Below, piece by piece: positions 16,681-26,571 of a stretch of 64,000 bases of DNA. This stretch comes from Thermincola carboxydiphila. GTDB lineage: Bacteria; Bacillota; Thermincolia; Thermincolales; UBA2595. The stretch's first letter is position 1. Each line of letters opens with the position of its first letter. The translations under genes were made by a program, and so were the position numbers. Location of the stretch: assembly GCA_016841725.1 (NCBI GenBank), contig JAENYP010000013.1, positions 1 to 64,000 of the forward strand, read 5' to 3'. The notes beneath the pieces are model-generated. The model saw only the letters and a list, made by a program, of their open reading frames with translations, had not been told where the DNA came from and made no database searches.

Positions 16681-18382
16681 GCCGGCAAAATTTGCAGTCA
16701 ATACCCTTATCTACATAGTCTTTGCCGGTTACCTGTTTATACTGTATGAATTGCTGATAGTCCCGGCCATTCTTGACTGGTCACTTTATGGTATCTTTCT
16801 CTCTCTTGGCATTGTCGGGCTGCTGATCTATGCCCTGCCTCCCGCCCACCGCAGGAACCTGAGCGTGCTGGGCCTGACATTTCTACTGATGGTCAGAGCC
16901 CTGGACAATATCTCATTCCTGGAATGGTATTTGAGGATACCGGGGGTGCTGGCGGTTTTTATCATCCTGGGGTTTACCGGCCAGGTCCTCGGCAGGATTG
17001 CACCCACCCGTTTTCTTACGGTATTCCTGGTAGCCCTGGTTATCAACCTCAGCATCACCCTGGACGAGGTGCCTCTCTGGAGCGAATTCAGCATCAAGTG
17101 GCGCAGCCCTGTACTCTACCTGCAGGGCGGTACTGTAGACTATTTCCCGCTGCAGTCTGCTGATCTTAATGATGACGGGATGACAGAAATTATCACCCAG
17201 GGAAACCTTAATGCTGTGAAAAAAGCACGTGAGAATCCCCTGGACAAAGATAAAGAAAACAAACTGCTGTGGAATGAGAATAATGAATATTTGGTATTTG
17301 GCTGGAACGGGCGGACCTTTGACCGGTTGGAAAACACCGGTTATTCACAAAAAATTTTGGTCAGCGCTCTGCAGAAGGACTATATTAATTTCCCTTATTA
17401 TACCACAGACTGGAGCCGGTCAGAAGAAGCCCTGAAACAGAATCTCAACCCCCTCGCTGACCTGGACGAAATTGTCAGCAGAACCATGCGTTTTGGAGAT
17501 ACTCCTTTTTATAACCTGGCTCTCAGTTTAGAAAGCACCCGAATGAGACAGGAAAGCTGGAACCGCCTGATAAACGGCATGGTTCAACAGCAGGAAGCGT
17601 CCTCAGCGAAGGATGTTCCGGTGTCATCAGTAAACATCACGGAACCTTTCGAACTCTCTGCTGAAATCACAAATTCAGAATTGCAGGGAACTTTTGCCGG
17701 GAAAGAATTCTCAGCGGCCACAGAAGCCACCGCCATTCTCGGCGCCGGACGCCTGCTAAGTGGCACATCCGCCCAGTTGGCAGTTCTGGGGACCAAACTC
17801 CAGATACTGGATGTCAGCCCTTCAGGTGAGATTAAGCTGATTAACGAAATCACCGGGGAACAGATACCTGACATTAGCAGCGCTGAAGCGCTGCTGGCTG
17901 ATGTGGATGCAGACGGTACAGATGAGCTGATGCTGAATACTGAACAGGCCAGAATACTGAAACTGGAGGATACAGGCAGCTGGAAAGTACTCTGGGCCAG
18001 TACAGACGATACCTTTCGTTTTGAGGGGTTCGCCTCACTGGGCCCGGATCAGAAGCCACACATTATCGCACTCTCCAAGAGTAATGTCCGCAACAACAGG
18101 ACCCGTTTCATGACGGGTTATGAATATACTTCACAGGGGCTGCAGCAAAAGTGGCGGGTGTTCTCGGGAATGATTAACCTGACTGCGGCAGATTTTGACG
18201 GTGATCAGGAAAATGAGCTGGCAGGTTCCGTCTATAAAAAGCATCTGGTCATGGTGCTGGAGAAGCACCGCCTGCCGGTAGTTCCGGCCCTATACGGCCT
18301 GACCCTGCTGCTGGTACTCGCAGGAATTGGCATCAGGCTACGACGACCTCACACCCGGGAAAGGGGTGGCGCAGATGTATAA
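16673..18382 (+). CDS. Membrane protein with FG-GAP/VCBS-like calcium-binding repeats
   Basis: 569 residues from the ATG at 16673, preceded by GGAGGTGCC and overlapping the ligase gene's stop. Residues 1-135 contain four to five membrane helices; the rest is extracytoplasmic until a last helix (PALYGLTLLLVLAGIGI). Three Asp-rich FG-GAP-type loops are present: SADLNDDGMTEI (about 165), LADVDADGTDEL (about 415) and AADFDGDQENEL (about 515), suggesting a beta-propeller that binds calcium. Function unknown; operon position suggests a role in surface glycan handling or sensing. Confidence 0.75.
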   Translation: MNRPAKFAVNTLIYIVFAGYLFILYELLIVPAILDWSLYGIFLSLGIVGLLIYALPPAHRRNLSVLGLTFLLMVRALDNISFLEWYLRIPGVLAVFIILGFTGQVLGRIAPTRFLTVFLVALVINLSITLDEVPLWSEFSIKWRSPVLYLQGGTVDYFPLQSADLNDDGMTEIITQGNLNAVKKARENPLDKDKENKLLWNENNEYLVFGWNGRTFDRLENTGYSQKILVSALQKDYINFPYYTTDWSRSEEALKQNLNPLADLDEIVSRTMRFGDTPFYNLALSLESTRMRQESWNRLINGMVQQQEASSAKDVPVSSVNITEPFELSAEITNSELQGTFAGKEFSAATEATAILGAGRLLSGTSAQLAVLGTKLQILDVSPSGEIKLINEITGEQIPDISSAEALLADVDADGTDELMLNTEQARILKLEDTGSWKVLWASTDDTFRFEGFASLGPDQKPHIIALSKSNVRNNRTRFMTGYEYTSQGLQQKWRVFSGMINLTAADFDGDQENELAGSVYKKHLVMVLEKHRLPVVPALYGLTLLLVLAGIGIRLRRPHTRERGGADV

Positions 18383-19169
18383 GAAAACCATGCTGCCGTT
18401 CTTTCTAGTCCTGGCAATACTTATTTTTTCCGGTGGGTGTACCTATAAGTCAGGGCCTAAAACTATGCCCCAGGGTGCAGTAACGGAAAAGGTGAAAACA
18501 GTTTTGCCTGACCCTGAAAATACAGCGGAACTCCTGAAAAAGGCTGCCGCCAAAACCGACCGCGAAGGCCGCAGGTTCTGGTTTCAGGGCTGGACTTCCT
18601 CAAAAATACAAAAAAGAAAGACCACCAGTATGTTCAACCAGGGTACTGTCGACCGGGATAAAGGCTTTATCATTGATGCCAGTATCCTGCAAAAGAAATA
18701 TACCTATTACCGGTGGAATGACAAGCTTTATGTAAATCAATACGGAAAGTGGCGTCGTGCCGGGTCTGATCAGGTCCCCCCCGACCCCTTTGCCGGATTT
18801 GAAAAGCTTAACGGGGCAGCAGAAAAGATGCGGCAGCTTCCCAATGAAATAATTATGGGGCAGCAGTGCCTGGTCCTGCAGGCAGAACTAAAAGGATCCG
18901 AAATTGCCCAACTGGTGCCCTCAGGTATTGAACTGCCGGAAGACAGCTACTCCCAGGACTTGTTGGACAGGGCTGCAATGGTCTTAACGGTGTGGATAGG
19001 TACAGAGGATAATTTTATCTATCAATATAAAACCAGTCTGGAAATGCCTGTTCCGGGAGCCGGAAGCCTGACCCAGGAGACCTTTTATAAGTTCTGGGAC
19101 TACAACAGCCCCAGTGTCCAGCTGACCACCCCGGACCGTGTAGAGCGCTACCTGGATGATGAATCGTAA
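18375..19169 (+). CDS. LolA/LppX-like lipoprotein
   Basis: 264 residues from the ATG at 18375 (GGGGTGGCGCAG in front), overlapping the previous gene by 8 bp. Signal peptide with lipobox FSGGC near residue 23. The mature part, beginning after a Lys/Thr-rich linker, has alternating strands with aromatic residues (FWFQGWTSSKIQKRKTT; YTYYRWNDKLYV) and could be a LolA-like half-barrel that holds a lipid. Third gene of the operon. The assignment to this fold is by pattern only. Confidence 0.65.
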   Translation: MYKKTMLPFFLVLAILIFSGGCTYKSGPKTMPQGAVTEKVKTVLPDPENTAELLKKAAAKTDREGRRFWFQGWTSSKIQKRKTTSMFNQGTVDRDKGFIIDASILQKKYTYYRWNDKLYVNQYGKWRRAGSDQVPPDPFAGFEKLNGAAEKMRQLPNEIIMGQQCLVLQAELKGSEIAQLVPSGIELPEDSYSQDLLDRAAMVLTVWIGTEDNFIYQYKTSLEMPVPGAGSLTQETFYKFWDYNSPSVQLTTPDRVERYLDDES

Positions 19170-19176
19170 ATTTTTC

Positions 19177-19200
19177 GAGGCTGCTCAAAAGAGCAGCCTC
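19177..19200. other. Strong hairpin between two converging genes
   Basis: GAGGCTGCTC (19177-19186) and GAGCAGCCTC (19191-19200) form a perfect 10-bp stem with an AAAA loop. It sits between the converging lipoprotein and giant cytochrome genes and probably ends transcription or protects 3' ends, but neither strand shows a good U-tract. Confidence 0.55.
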
Positions 19201-19206
19201 ACATGT

Positions 19207-22200
19207 TTAAAAGCTTTTCGGATAATCATGGGTCTTCCAACTATGACAATCGTTACACCATGGCTCTTGATATGTTCCCCTTACTTCTCCATACCATTGT
19301 TTATTATGGCCATGGCACCTGAAACAGTTGGAAATATGAGACTCCTCCAGTACCATAGGAAAATCGTGAGACTCTGGACCCCATTCCGTTTCTATATCCC
19401 CCGACCAGCCATTGTGACACTCTAAACAGGATTCATGCCAATCATTTATTATATCCCCAGCATGACAGGATTGACAAAAAGGTTTAGCGCCGGTGCCATT
19501 AGCCTGGATTACCGATATCCCGCTGTTTCCGTTTACGGTTTCACGCAAGTGGTAAACATTTGCGCTCCCATGGGGGTCATGACAGTCGTCACAGGCTAGC
19601 CGGCTGCTCCCCTTTAAATACGGGTCCAGTAAATGGCTTGTAGTGCCTGTGTAATCGCCATGGTAGTCATTGACAGCGCTTGTCGGTATATCGGCCGGTG
19701 GTGGTGTTCCCATTAGGACACCGGAGGGAGCCACATTATCATGACACTTGTTACAGAAGCCGGAGTTCTCTTTATTTCTGAAGATTGTAACTGTACTATC
19801 TGTACTATATTGACCCGAACCCAACAGCTGCCAGGACTGGGTAGTGAAATTCCATATATAAACTGCTGTCTCATGGTTCGGTGTAGGTTCACCATGCCCT
19901 ACCCATTTGACCGATAAGCGGTTTATTGAAGACAGTGGTTCATCAAACAGGAACTTGTAAAGTTGATAGTTATAAGAACCTTCAGATGAAGCCCGGTCTG
20001 TTGACCACTTGTTTCCATCGAGGGATGAAGCACTGTCCTTCTGAGTACTGCCGGCGGGGAACCCGGGGTTTTCGAAATCAGGCATTGTACTGCTTTCCCA
20101 TGCTTCAGAGGTGGGAGAATTGGGATAATAAGGTATTCCGCCCTCTGAATAGACACCAATGCCAACAGTCAGATAGTTGGTATTTAGTGAATAGTGGTCA
20201 GGCAGTGCTACAGGCTCTTTTGGTTCAACTCCCTTTAAAGTCCGGTAACTGGCCACCTTTAACGGTGTCTCTGTCACCGGCTCCAAATTCGCAATTAGGG
20301 TTTTTGCAAATCGTGCCAAGGCCTTCAAAGATTGTACGAGTTTATCCCATGATTTTACAATCTTCTGCCAAAGACTTAACTCATTACTATGTTCCCTTGT
20401 GTTCCATTCTTTATTATATTTTTTCAGTTCAGCCGGATATTCACCAAGTGAATCCGGAAGCTGGGACATATCCATACCCCGAAATGGCAGGGGTTGGGCC
20501 TTTGCCAGCTCATATTCTTTATAATAAACCCAAGGTTTGAGGACAAAGGACCTGGTCATCCCAGGTGCCGGAGGCGGCAGGGCTTTGAAGCTGACGGTGA
20601 GTTCGTCACCGGTATCCATGACTGCCAGCTTATCATCAACCTCATTCACCAACGGTATAACATCACCATACCTGGTGAACTTACCTTCGTGCAGGATTAC
20701 GATGTCATCCAGTTGATAGTAGTCAAAGTATGGTGCGGGGTACTTGGTCGATTCTGATACGCCATGATAGTCCAGCCTGGCTTCCAGCAGCTCCAGGTCA
20801 GTTATCTTTAACCTGGCCTGTGGTGTTGTATCAACCCCCACGAAATCTATGTGCGGCCGGTGCATTCCCCTTAGCCGGACCATGTATTTCTTAGTTCCCT
20901 TCCCGAATTTTCCGGTGAGGTCAAGAACAGATGTCCTGGTCATACCGTTGATTTGCTTTATAGCTTCACGCTGCCAGGTTCCATCGGGCTGGAGGACCTC
21001 TACAAAATGGCGGGCTTTTTTGGCATCCTTCCGCTCACGGTCTGCCTTTCGCTCCAAATAACCGGTAAATTCAGTCCAGCCGGTAATAACCAGTTTAATT
21101 TCATCTGCGCCGCTTAAATCACCAAGGTCAAAGGTGAACTGGTTATCATCCCCATATGAACCCTTTGCATGCCTGTTATCGACTCTGCTGACTAATTCGG
21201 TGACATCCACCGGGGCCGTAAGTTCCCCTCCGCTGTAGACCGGATTGTTGACATAGCTGGCTTTCTTGACGGGTTTAACATCAGCGCTATAAGAGTAAAC
21301 CTTGATAGGTTGTTTGCCTCTGACAAGATCGTTGATCGTAATCCTGGTGCCCTCAGGATGGTCTACAGCCTGCAGACCTGCATAATCAATGTAGTCAACT
21401 TCATCTCTTTCTGATTTAAGTTTGATGGTATATTGCCCGTCTTTTTCCTGGAGTTTATTCCACGGAATGGGCACAGGGAGGTTCGGGAAGATTTCGGCAA
21501 ACTTACCCGGCCTGACTTCAAGCCCTACGTCTGACCCCGCAAGGTCAGTGATGAACTCATACTTCTTTCCGTTCCAGACATAAAGATTGGGGCAGGATGC
21601 ACCTCCGTCGTGGTCAAAGTAAGCCGTGAGCGAATAGGGGCCTTCAGCGCCATATATGTCCTTTGCCTGAACCTTCCATTCATACGTATTAAGATAAAGA
21701 TTTGTAACACTGGTATCCCAAAAGGTCTGGCCCACAGGCAGCCAGCCGGAATTAAATGTCTGGTAAACAGCCTGATTGGTTACTGAAACACGATACCTTA
21801 ACTGGTCCTCGTCAGGGTCCAAAGCCGGATCCCATTCCAAACGAACCGCCTCTGTCTCAATACCCACCGGCAGGGGCTGCGGGACGTTTCGTAAACTGGA
21901 TGGGGCTCCCGGCGGAGCTGAAAGTTTGATTATCCCGCTGTCTGAATAAGCAGTATTTCCGAGAGGATCAGCAGACTTAGCCCGGTAGTAATAATTCACA
22001 CCGATTTCTAAATTGCTTAAAGTAACAGAATGTGATGCCCCTGTTGCTGACCCGTATAAAGCGCTGGAATTACCTTCTGTATAAACATATTCACCGACAA
22101 TGGTCCCCCATTCCAGCTGCCTGGTGGACCACTCGTTAGCTGTCCAGGTTATTGCTGCACTGTATGCCGCGTTATTAACAGTATGGGATAAATTGCTTAT

Positions 22201-25200
22201 CACCGGAGGGGTCCCGTCATGCTTGGCTTTTGCCAGTACATACAGCGTTCCATCACTGTAAACATAATCTTTAATTCCTTTGTCCACCCACTGGTCCAGT
22301 ACTGTGTAACGGTTATCCGGGTCTACAGTCTTGTTTGCAGCATCATTCAAATGCGGGTCATGGCAGTTGACACACTGAACCCGGGTTCCCCCGGCATCCT
22401 GTTCTGTGGTGTCTATACTGTGCCGGGCAGTTGCGTTGGGCCCTGCAGTGAATCTGTCCTCAATATCGATACCCATGGCAGAATTAGCCGGGTTACTGTG
22501 GCATCCCAGTCCGTCGCCAAAGCAGCCTGACTCCAGACCTTCCTGCAGCTGTTTTGGGATCACGTTTCCGGCCCCGTCAGCTTTGCCATGCGGGTTATGG
22601 CAGATGCCGCAATAACCGGCAGGAACGGAATGGTCTGTAGCCAGCACTTCCAGTTCTATGTAGTCGGTATTTAGGGAGAAGTGTCCTGCCCCGGCCGGAG
22701 TTTCCTGAGTGACCTCGGTTCTCTTATTTGCACTGTTTTCAGTTACATTCAAATTATTTTCGGAGACATTATTCCCTGTCTTAGAAGCCGGCCCGGCTGC
22801 AGAACTTTTTAATATTAGACCCCATATCTTCTGTAATTTGGCAAACAACTTAGTGATAAAGTGTTTTAGCTTAGTCAGGATACCGGTCTTCCCGGCAGAA
22901 CTGCCGTCAGTATAAAGAGAGTTCATAATTGCCTGTCTTTCAGGGGCAATAACCTTGCCGTTCTCCAGTTTATGTTCCCTTGTGTTCCATTCTTCCACAT
23001 ATGCTCTCAGTTCATCGGGATATTCTCCCAGTGAATCCGGGTATGAAGAAATATCCATGCCCCTAAAGGGCATTGGGTCTACCCTGGCTTCTGACAATTC
23101 CTTGTAATAAGCCCAGGGCTTAAGAACATATGAACGTGTCATACCGGCAGCCGGCAGAGGCAGGGCTTTAAAGGATACTGTAAGTTCGTCCCCGGTATCC
23201 ATTACTACCAGCTTGTCGTTTATTGCTTCAACCAGAGGCAGGACATCACCATACCTGGTAAATTTCCCTTCGTGAATCCATAATCCAAAAGAACGCTTTT
23301 TTTCATAATCAAAATCCGGCGCGGGGTACTTGGTATAACTTGAAGGCACGTCATATTCCAGGATAGCTTCCACCATTTCCAGGTCGGCTGCTTTGGTATC
23401 TGCCTGTTTGGTCGTGTCCACACCGATAAAATCAATGTGCGGACGGTATAATCCCCTAAGCCGCACTATATATTTTGGGGTACCGGCAGGAAACTTCCCT
23501 GTGAGGTCAATAACCGCTGTCTTAGTATAGCCCGGGATGTGCATGATCACTTCACTCTGCCAGGACCCGTCCGGCTGTAAAATTTCCAGGAGCCTGGGGG
23601 CTGTCTTGAGTCCCTCAGCCGCCTTTTCTAGCCGCTCCGCCCTCTCCTCAGAAGTGGCAAACTCTGTCCAGCCTTTAATAACAAGTTTAATTTCTTCAGC
23701 ATGGCTCAAGTCACCGAGGTCCAGTTCATACTGGTTATCATTAAATAATGACCCAATGGTGTGACGGTTATCAATTTCGCTGACCAACTCAGTGACATCA
23801 ACAGGTGAGCTGATTTCACCCCCTGACCAGGTGGGGTTATTTATGTAAGTTGCCCTTTTAACGGGTTTTACCTTTTCACTGTAGGCATATATCTTATACG
23901 GTTCTTTATGCCGGACAAACTCATTCAGGGCTATATTTGTCCCTATGGGATGGTCTACTGCCCACAGGACAAGGCTATCGATATAATCAACTTCATTCTG
24001 TTCATTCTTTATTTTGATAATGTATTTCCCGTCTTTTTCTTTGAGCATCCCTCCGGGGATAGCTACCTGTTCATCGGGAGTGGGACCCAGGTATTCTCCG
24101 GGAGCCTTTTCCAAACCTATATTGGAACCTGCCACTATGTCTGTATTAAAGCGGAATTTTTCTCCATCCCAAGTATATAAAATAGGGCATGACCATGCCA
24201 GAGTCTGAAAATTGCCTGTCGACCATTCAGAAATTGAGCCGTAACTGTCTTTGGACCTTACCCGCCAGTACCAGGTATTCGGCACATCATCTCCAACATG
24301 AGTTACAGTTGTTGACCAATTAGTAGCGCTTGTATCCGGCAATTGCTTGTAAACAGTAGAAAAATCAGATGCTTTACTAATCTGCAAATCGTAAGTTACC
24401 GGGTTTCCGTCAGGGTCAATTACCGCATCCCAGGCAAAATTAATTGTAAAGGTATAATTAGCTTCCTGCTCCTGATTAGCTATCGCATGCAGACTCGGTC
24501 TTCCGCTTTTGGAGACGAAAGAGCCTGTCTGCTGGGCTTCATTGCCTAAGGCATCAGTAGTGCGTATACGGTAGTAATAAGTCTGGCCTGCAGTAAGTCC
24601 TGATAATCTAAGCGAATGCGATTTCACCAGGCTGTCATTGCCAACAGTCGTCCCGTATTCAGTGGTACTGCCATAATCCACAAAGGAGGTGGCCTTTTCG
24701 TCGGTTATCCAGCCTATCTCATTCCAGTATGAAGTTGTATTATACAAAGGGCCCCAGCCGGGCGAAACAGACGGAGGTGTATTATCATGTTTGGCCCTGG
24801 CCAGTATGTAGACATCATTATCGTTGTCCAGGTAGTTTTCGAAACCGGAGGTTATCGTCCATGTCAGGGTGCCCGGATTACCGGGATCACCCAGTTGCGC
24901 GCTTGCTAGTTGTTCCCACTGTTGCTCATTTTTGTTCCATACCAGTACATCGGTTGGATGATTATCCGTAGGTTCTCCGTATCCGGTCCATTGTCCAACC
25001 AGTCGCTTGATATCTGCCAGTACCTGGTTTACGTGAAACTTATACATCTGGTAATTATAATGGTCCTGGGTAGCAGTCAGACCTGTGGACCAGAAAACAG
25101 AATCAGGGCTCTCGATATTACCTGACTGTACTGCTGTAGCCGGGGTGCCCGGAGTTGAAGGGGTCGGTGGCTGCTCTACGGGTCCTGTAGATTCCCAGGC

Positions 25201-26283
25201 CTCAGAGCCATCGTTATTCATGGCATAAGTGGAAGAAAAAGGCATATTCTCGGCACCCGCGCTGCCGTGTGGAGTATTCTCATAAGTATCAATGCCACGA
25301 TAAGAATAATTATCGGGACGGACAACTGAATCGTCATCATGACATGATGTACAAAGAGTATTTCCTTCAGCTCTTCTGTAATAGGAGACACCCGTTTTTC
25401 CATGGGGTTCGTGACAGTTGAGGCAGAGTGCCGCCCCATATCCGGTGCCGCTGTAAGTAGTTGTGGCCACAGTCGAGTTTTCTTTGAAACCATGATACAC
25501 CGCATTAAAAACTGTACTCCCCGAATACCGGCCCTCACCGTCTGTATGACAGCCAAAACAAACGGAGTTGTTATTCCCGTTTACTTGATTTACAGTTCCA
25601 TCAGGGCCGGTTATGGTATTTCTTAAAAGCATATCATAAGGCGAACCATGGGGCTGATGGCAGCGGGCACATTTAATCATGGTCCCCGAGGCAGGCGGGT
25701 CCATATTTATATCATGTGGAGTATAGACAAAATCTGTCAGCATGTCCCCACCGGGAAGACTGCTGTCACTGCCGTGACACGCGCCACATACGGAATTCCC
25801 TGAGGAATAAGCGGCCTCACCTAATGCCAGCAGACTGGCAGTCCCTCCGGCTGATTTCTCATTTGCCAGGTGGGGGTCATGACAGTTGGTGCACTTCTGG
25901 GTCCCTGAAGGCACAGGGTGCAGTGACCCGGCACCTGAATATACCGATGATCCTATAGTTTCCTCCCCAAACTCCCCCCTGATGTTGGGACTTGCGTTGC
26001 TTCCATCATGACACGAATAACAGGTCTCTCTCTGGGTATACCCAGTTAACAGGTACGAGCCAAAGGAACTGTGGGTGGAATGGCATTTTTCACACAGAGA
26101 GTTGGCGTCATAGTTGCCATGCGGATTTGCAGCGGGTTCTGCAGCAGGTTCTGCAGCGGGTTCTGCAGCAGGTTCTGCAGCAGCCTTAAATCCGCCTGTC
26201 AATATATAAAACAGCCCGTATGCTATCAAGGAAAATACGGTTATAATAAGTGTTACTTTCCTTAATTTGCTCATTAGCTTCAA
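19207..26283 (-). CDS. Giant multiheme c-type cytochrome with FN3 domains (paralog 1)
   Basis: 2358 residues from a TTG at 26283 (GGAGGAAGG 8 bp upstream; ATG at 26274 is the alternative). Signal peptide in residues 1-33, then four AEPA repeats. Heme sites: eight CxxCH between residues about 60 and 320 (CEKCH, CYSCH, CTNCH, CGACH, CARCH, CFGCH, CLNCH, CTSCH), two canonical plus one CX6CH (CFGDGLGCH) around 1230-1320, and six at 2178-2355 (CNKCH, CDDCH, CQSCH, CLECH, CFRCH, CNDCH): 16 CxxCH in all. Between them lie FN3-like domains and two copies of a 400-residue module beginning SCP.LY.W.G (about 697 and 1562) and ending in EWNTREH. Doubled-CxxCH cytochromes carry electrons; this one should be exported and lie across or outside the wall. 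No SLH, sortase or C-terminal anchor seen. Paralog lies at 37838-45070. Confidence 0.88.
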   Translation of the reverse strand: MKLMSKLRKVTLIITVFSLIAYGLFYILTGGFKAAAEPAAEPAAEPAAEPAANPHGNYDANSLCEKCHSTHSSFGSYLLTGYTQRETCYSCHDGSNASPNIRGEFGEETIGSSVYSGAGSLHPVPSGTQKCTNCHDPHLANEKSAGGTASLLALGEAAYSSGNSVCGACHGSDSSLPGGDMLTDFVYTPHDINMDPPASGTMIKCARCHQPHGSPYDMLLRNTITGPDGTVNQVNGNNNSVCFGCHTDGEGRYSGSTVFNAVYHGFKENSTVATTTYSGTGYGAALCLNCHEPHGKTGVSYYRRAEGNTLCTSCHDDDSVVRPDNYSYRGIDTYENTPHGSAGAENMPFSSTYAMNNDGSEAWESTGPVEQPPTPSTPGTPATAVQSGNIESPDSVFWSTGLTATQDHYNYQMYKFHVNQVLADIKRLVGQWTGYGEPTDNHPTDVLVWNKNEQQWEQLASAQLGDPGNPGTLTWTITSGFENYLDNDNDVYILARAKHDNTPPSVSPGWGPLYNTTSYWNEIGWITDEKATSFVDYGSTTEYGTTVGNDSLVKSHSLRLSGLTAGQTYYYRIRTTDALGNEAQQTGSFVSKSGRPSLHAIANQEQEANYTFTINFAWDAVIDPDGNPVTYDLQISKASDFSTVYKQLPDTSATNWSTTVTHVGDDVPNTWYWRVRSKDSYGSISEWSTGNFQTLAWSCPILYTWDGEKFRFNTDIVAGSNIGLEKAPGEYLGPTPDEQVAIPGGMLKEKDGKYIIKIKNEQNEVDYIDSLVLWAVDHPIGTNIALNEFVRHKEPYKIYAYSEKVKPVKRATYINNPTWSGGEISSPVDVTELVSEIDNRHTIGSLFNDNQYELDLGDLSHAEEIKLVIKGWTEFATSEERAERLEKAAEGLKTAPRLLEILQPDGSWQSEVIMHIPGYTKTAVIDLTGKFPAGTPKYIVRLRGLYRPHIDFIGVDTTKQADTKAADLEMVEAILEYDVPSSYTKYPAPDFDYEKKRSFGLWIHEGKFTRYGDVLPLVEAINDKLVVMDTGDELTVSFKALPLPAAGMTRSYVLKPWAYYKELSEARVDPMPFRGMDISSYPDSLGEYPDELRAYVEEWNTREHKLENGKVIAPERQAIMNSLYTDGSSAGKTGILTKLKHFITKLFAKLQKIWGLILKSSAAGPASKTGNNVSENNLNVTENSANKRTEVTQETPAGAGHFSLNTDYIELEVLATDHSVPAGYCGICHNPHGKADGAGNVIPKQLQEGLESGCFGDGLGCHSNPANSAMGIDIEDRFTAGPNATARHSIDTTEQDAGGTRVQCVNCHDPHLNDAANKTVDPDNRYTVLDQWVDKGIKDYVYSDGTLYVLAKAKHDGTPPVISNLSHTVNNAAYSAAITWTANEWSTRQLEWGTIVGEYVYTEGNSSALYGSATGASHSVTLSNLEIGVNYYYRAKSADPLGNTAYSDSGIIKLSAPPGAPSSLRNVPQPLPVGIETEAVRLEWDPALDPDEDQLRYRVSVTNQAVYQTFNSGWLPVGQTFWDTSVTNLYLNTYEWKVQAKDIYGAEGPYSLTAYFDHDGGASCPNLYVWNGKKYEFITDLAGSDVGLEVRPGKFAEIFPNLPVPIPWNKLQEKDGQYTIKLKSERDEVDYIDYAGLQAVDHPEGTRITINDLVRGKQPIKVYSYSADVKPVKKASYVNNPVYSGGELTAPVDVTELVSRVDNRHAKGSYGDDNQFTFDLGDLSGADEIKLVITGWTEFTGYLERKADRERKDAKKARHFVEVLQPDGTWQREAIKQINGMTRTSVLDLTGKFGKGTKKYMVRLRGMHRPHIDFVGVDTTPQARLKITDLELLEARLDYHGVSESTKYPAPYFDYYQLDDIVILHEGKFTRYGDVIPLVNEVDDKLAVMDTGDELTVSFKALPPPAPGMTRSFVLKPWVYYKEYELAKAQPLPFRGMDMSQLPDSLGEYPAELKKYNKEWNTREHSNELSLWQKIVKSWDKLVQSLKALARFAKTLIANLEPVTETPLKVASYRTLKGVEPKEPVALPDHYSLNTNYLTVGIGVYSEGGIPYYPNSPTSEAWESSTMPDFENPGFPAGSTQKDSASSLDGNKWSTDRASSEGSYNYQLYKFLFDEPLSSINRLSVKWVGHGEPTPNHETAVYIWNFTTQSWQLLGSGQYSTDSTVTIFRNKENSGFCNKCHDNVAPSGVLMGTPPPADIPTSAVNDYHGDYTGTTSHLLDPYLKGSSRLACDDCHDPHGSANVYHLRETVNGNSGISVIQANGTGAKPFCQSCHAGDIINDWHESCLECHNGWSGDIETEWGPESHDFPMVLEESHISNCFRCHGHNKQWYGEVRGTYQEPWCNDCHSWKTHDYPKSF
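26129..26176 (-). repeat. Four 12-bp tandem repeats encoding AEPA units
   Basis: Four 12-bp units alternate GCAGCGGGTTCT and GCAGCAGGTTCT, so the true unit may be a duplicated 24-mer. They encode the Ala-Glu-Pro-Ala linker just after the signal peptide. The paralog has a single AEPA, so the array expanded here. Confidence 0.85.
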
Positions 26284-26480
26284 AAACCCGTCCTTCCTCC
26301 CGGAGACAGTGTTGTAACTATTCAGTAGGAATATCTTGGTTATACAATAAGGTATTTGTAATGCCGCTTAGTACTACATGCTTTAGTATATTAGGTTCTA
26401 CCATACCGCTAAAATTCCTCCTGCAATTGGACGAACAGGAAGATTTTTTACAGGTTGTTAACTTTTTTGCTAATTTGGTC
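26284..26480 (-). promoter_or_regulatory. Leader region conserved with the second giant cytochrome gene
   Basis: This leader matches 45071-45275 upstream of the paralog. Shared blocks include AATTCCTCCTGCAATTGG (26413-26430; 45212-45229), at 139 and 142 bp from the aligned ATGs, and GTTAACTTTTT within a T-rich block (about 26456). The distances and order are kept although intervening bases differ. No riboswitch class was recognised; a shared promoter or leader signal is likely. Confidence 0.55.
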
Positions 26481-26537
26481 AGACCAGCCCCAGTGTCCAA
26501 TTAACCTTTTAAAATACTCTTTGGCAAATAGCTACCT

Positions 26538-26569
26538 AAAAGTGGCATTTCATCCCGGGAAAGTGGCAT
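26538..26569. other. Paired AAAGTGGCAT motifs, possible IS21-type end remnant
   Basis: AAAGTGGCAT occurs at 26538-26547 and again at 26560-26569, separated by TTCATCCCGGG-like sequence. Repeated GTGGCA motifs with CCGG between them are typical of IS21-family ends, but no transposase is nearby. A related GTGGCA arrangement is found at 5027-5178. Confidence 0.3.
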
Positions 26570-26571
26570 GC

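Noticed and set aside
19177-19200. Rho-independent terminator
   Set aside because: The stem is perfect, but neither strand has a good U-tract. It was listed only as a hairpin.
19926-20540. 204-codon plus-strand open frame
   Set aside because: It lies entirely inside the giant cytochrome gene on the other strand and has no ribosome binding site or recognisable protein features; it is a shadow frame.
26318-26400. 28-codon leader peptide (start after AGGAGG) upstream of giant cytochrome 1
   Set aside because: The reading frame is not kept in the paralog leader, where the aligned start is ATT and a stop follows after six codons. The conserved blocks are therefore not explained by this peptide.
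26284-26520. GEMM-type c-di-GMP or cyclic GMP-AMP riboswitch before the cytochrome genes
   Set aside because: I looked for a GEMM core because related cytochrome genes in other bacteria use it, but the leader does not contain the conserved GGACGCAAAG-type segments.
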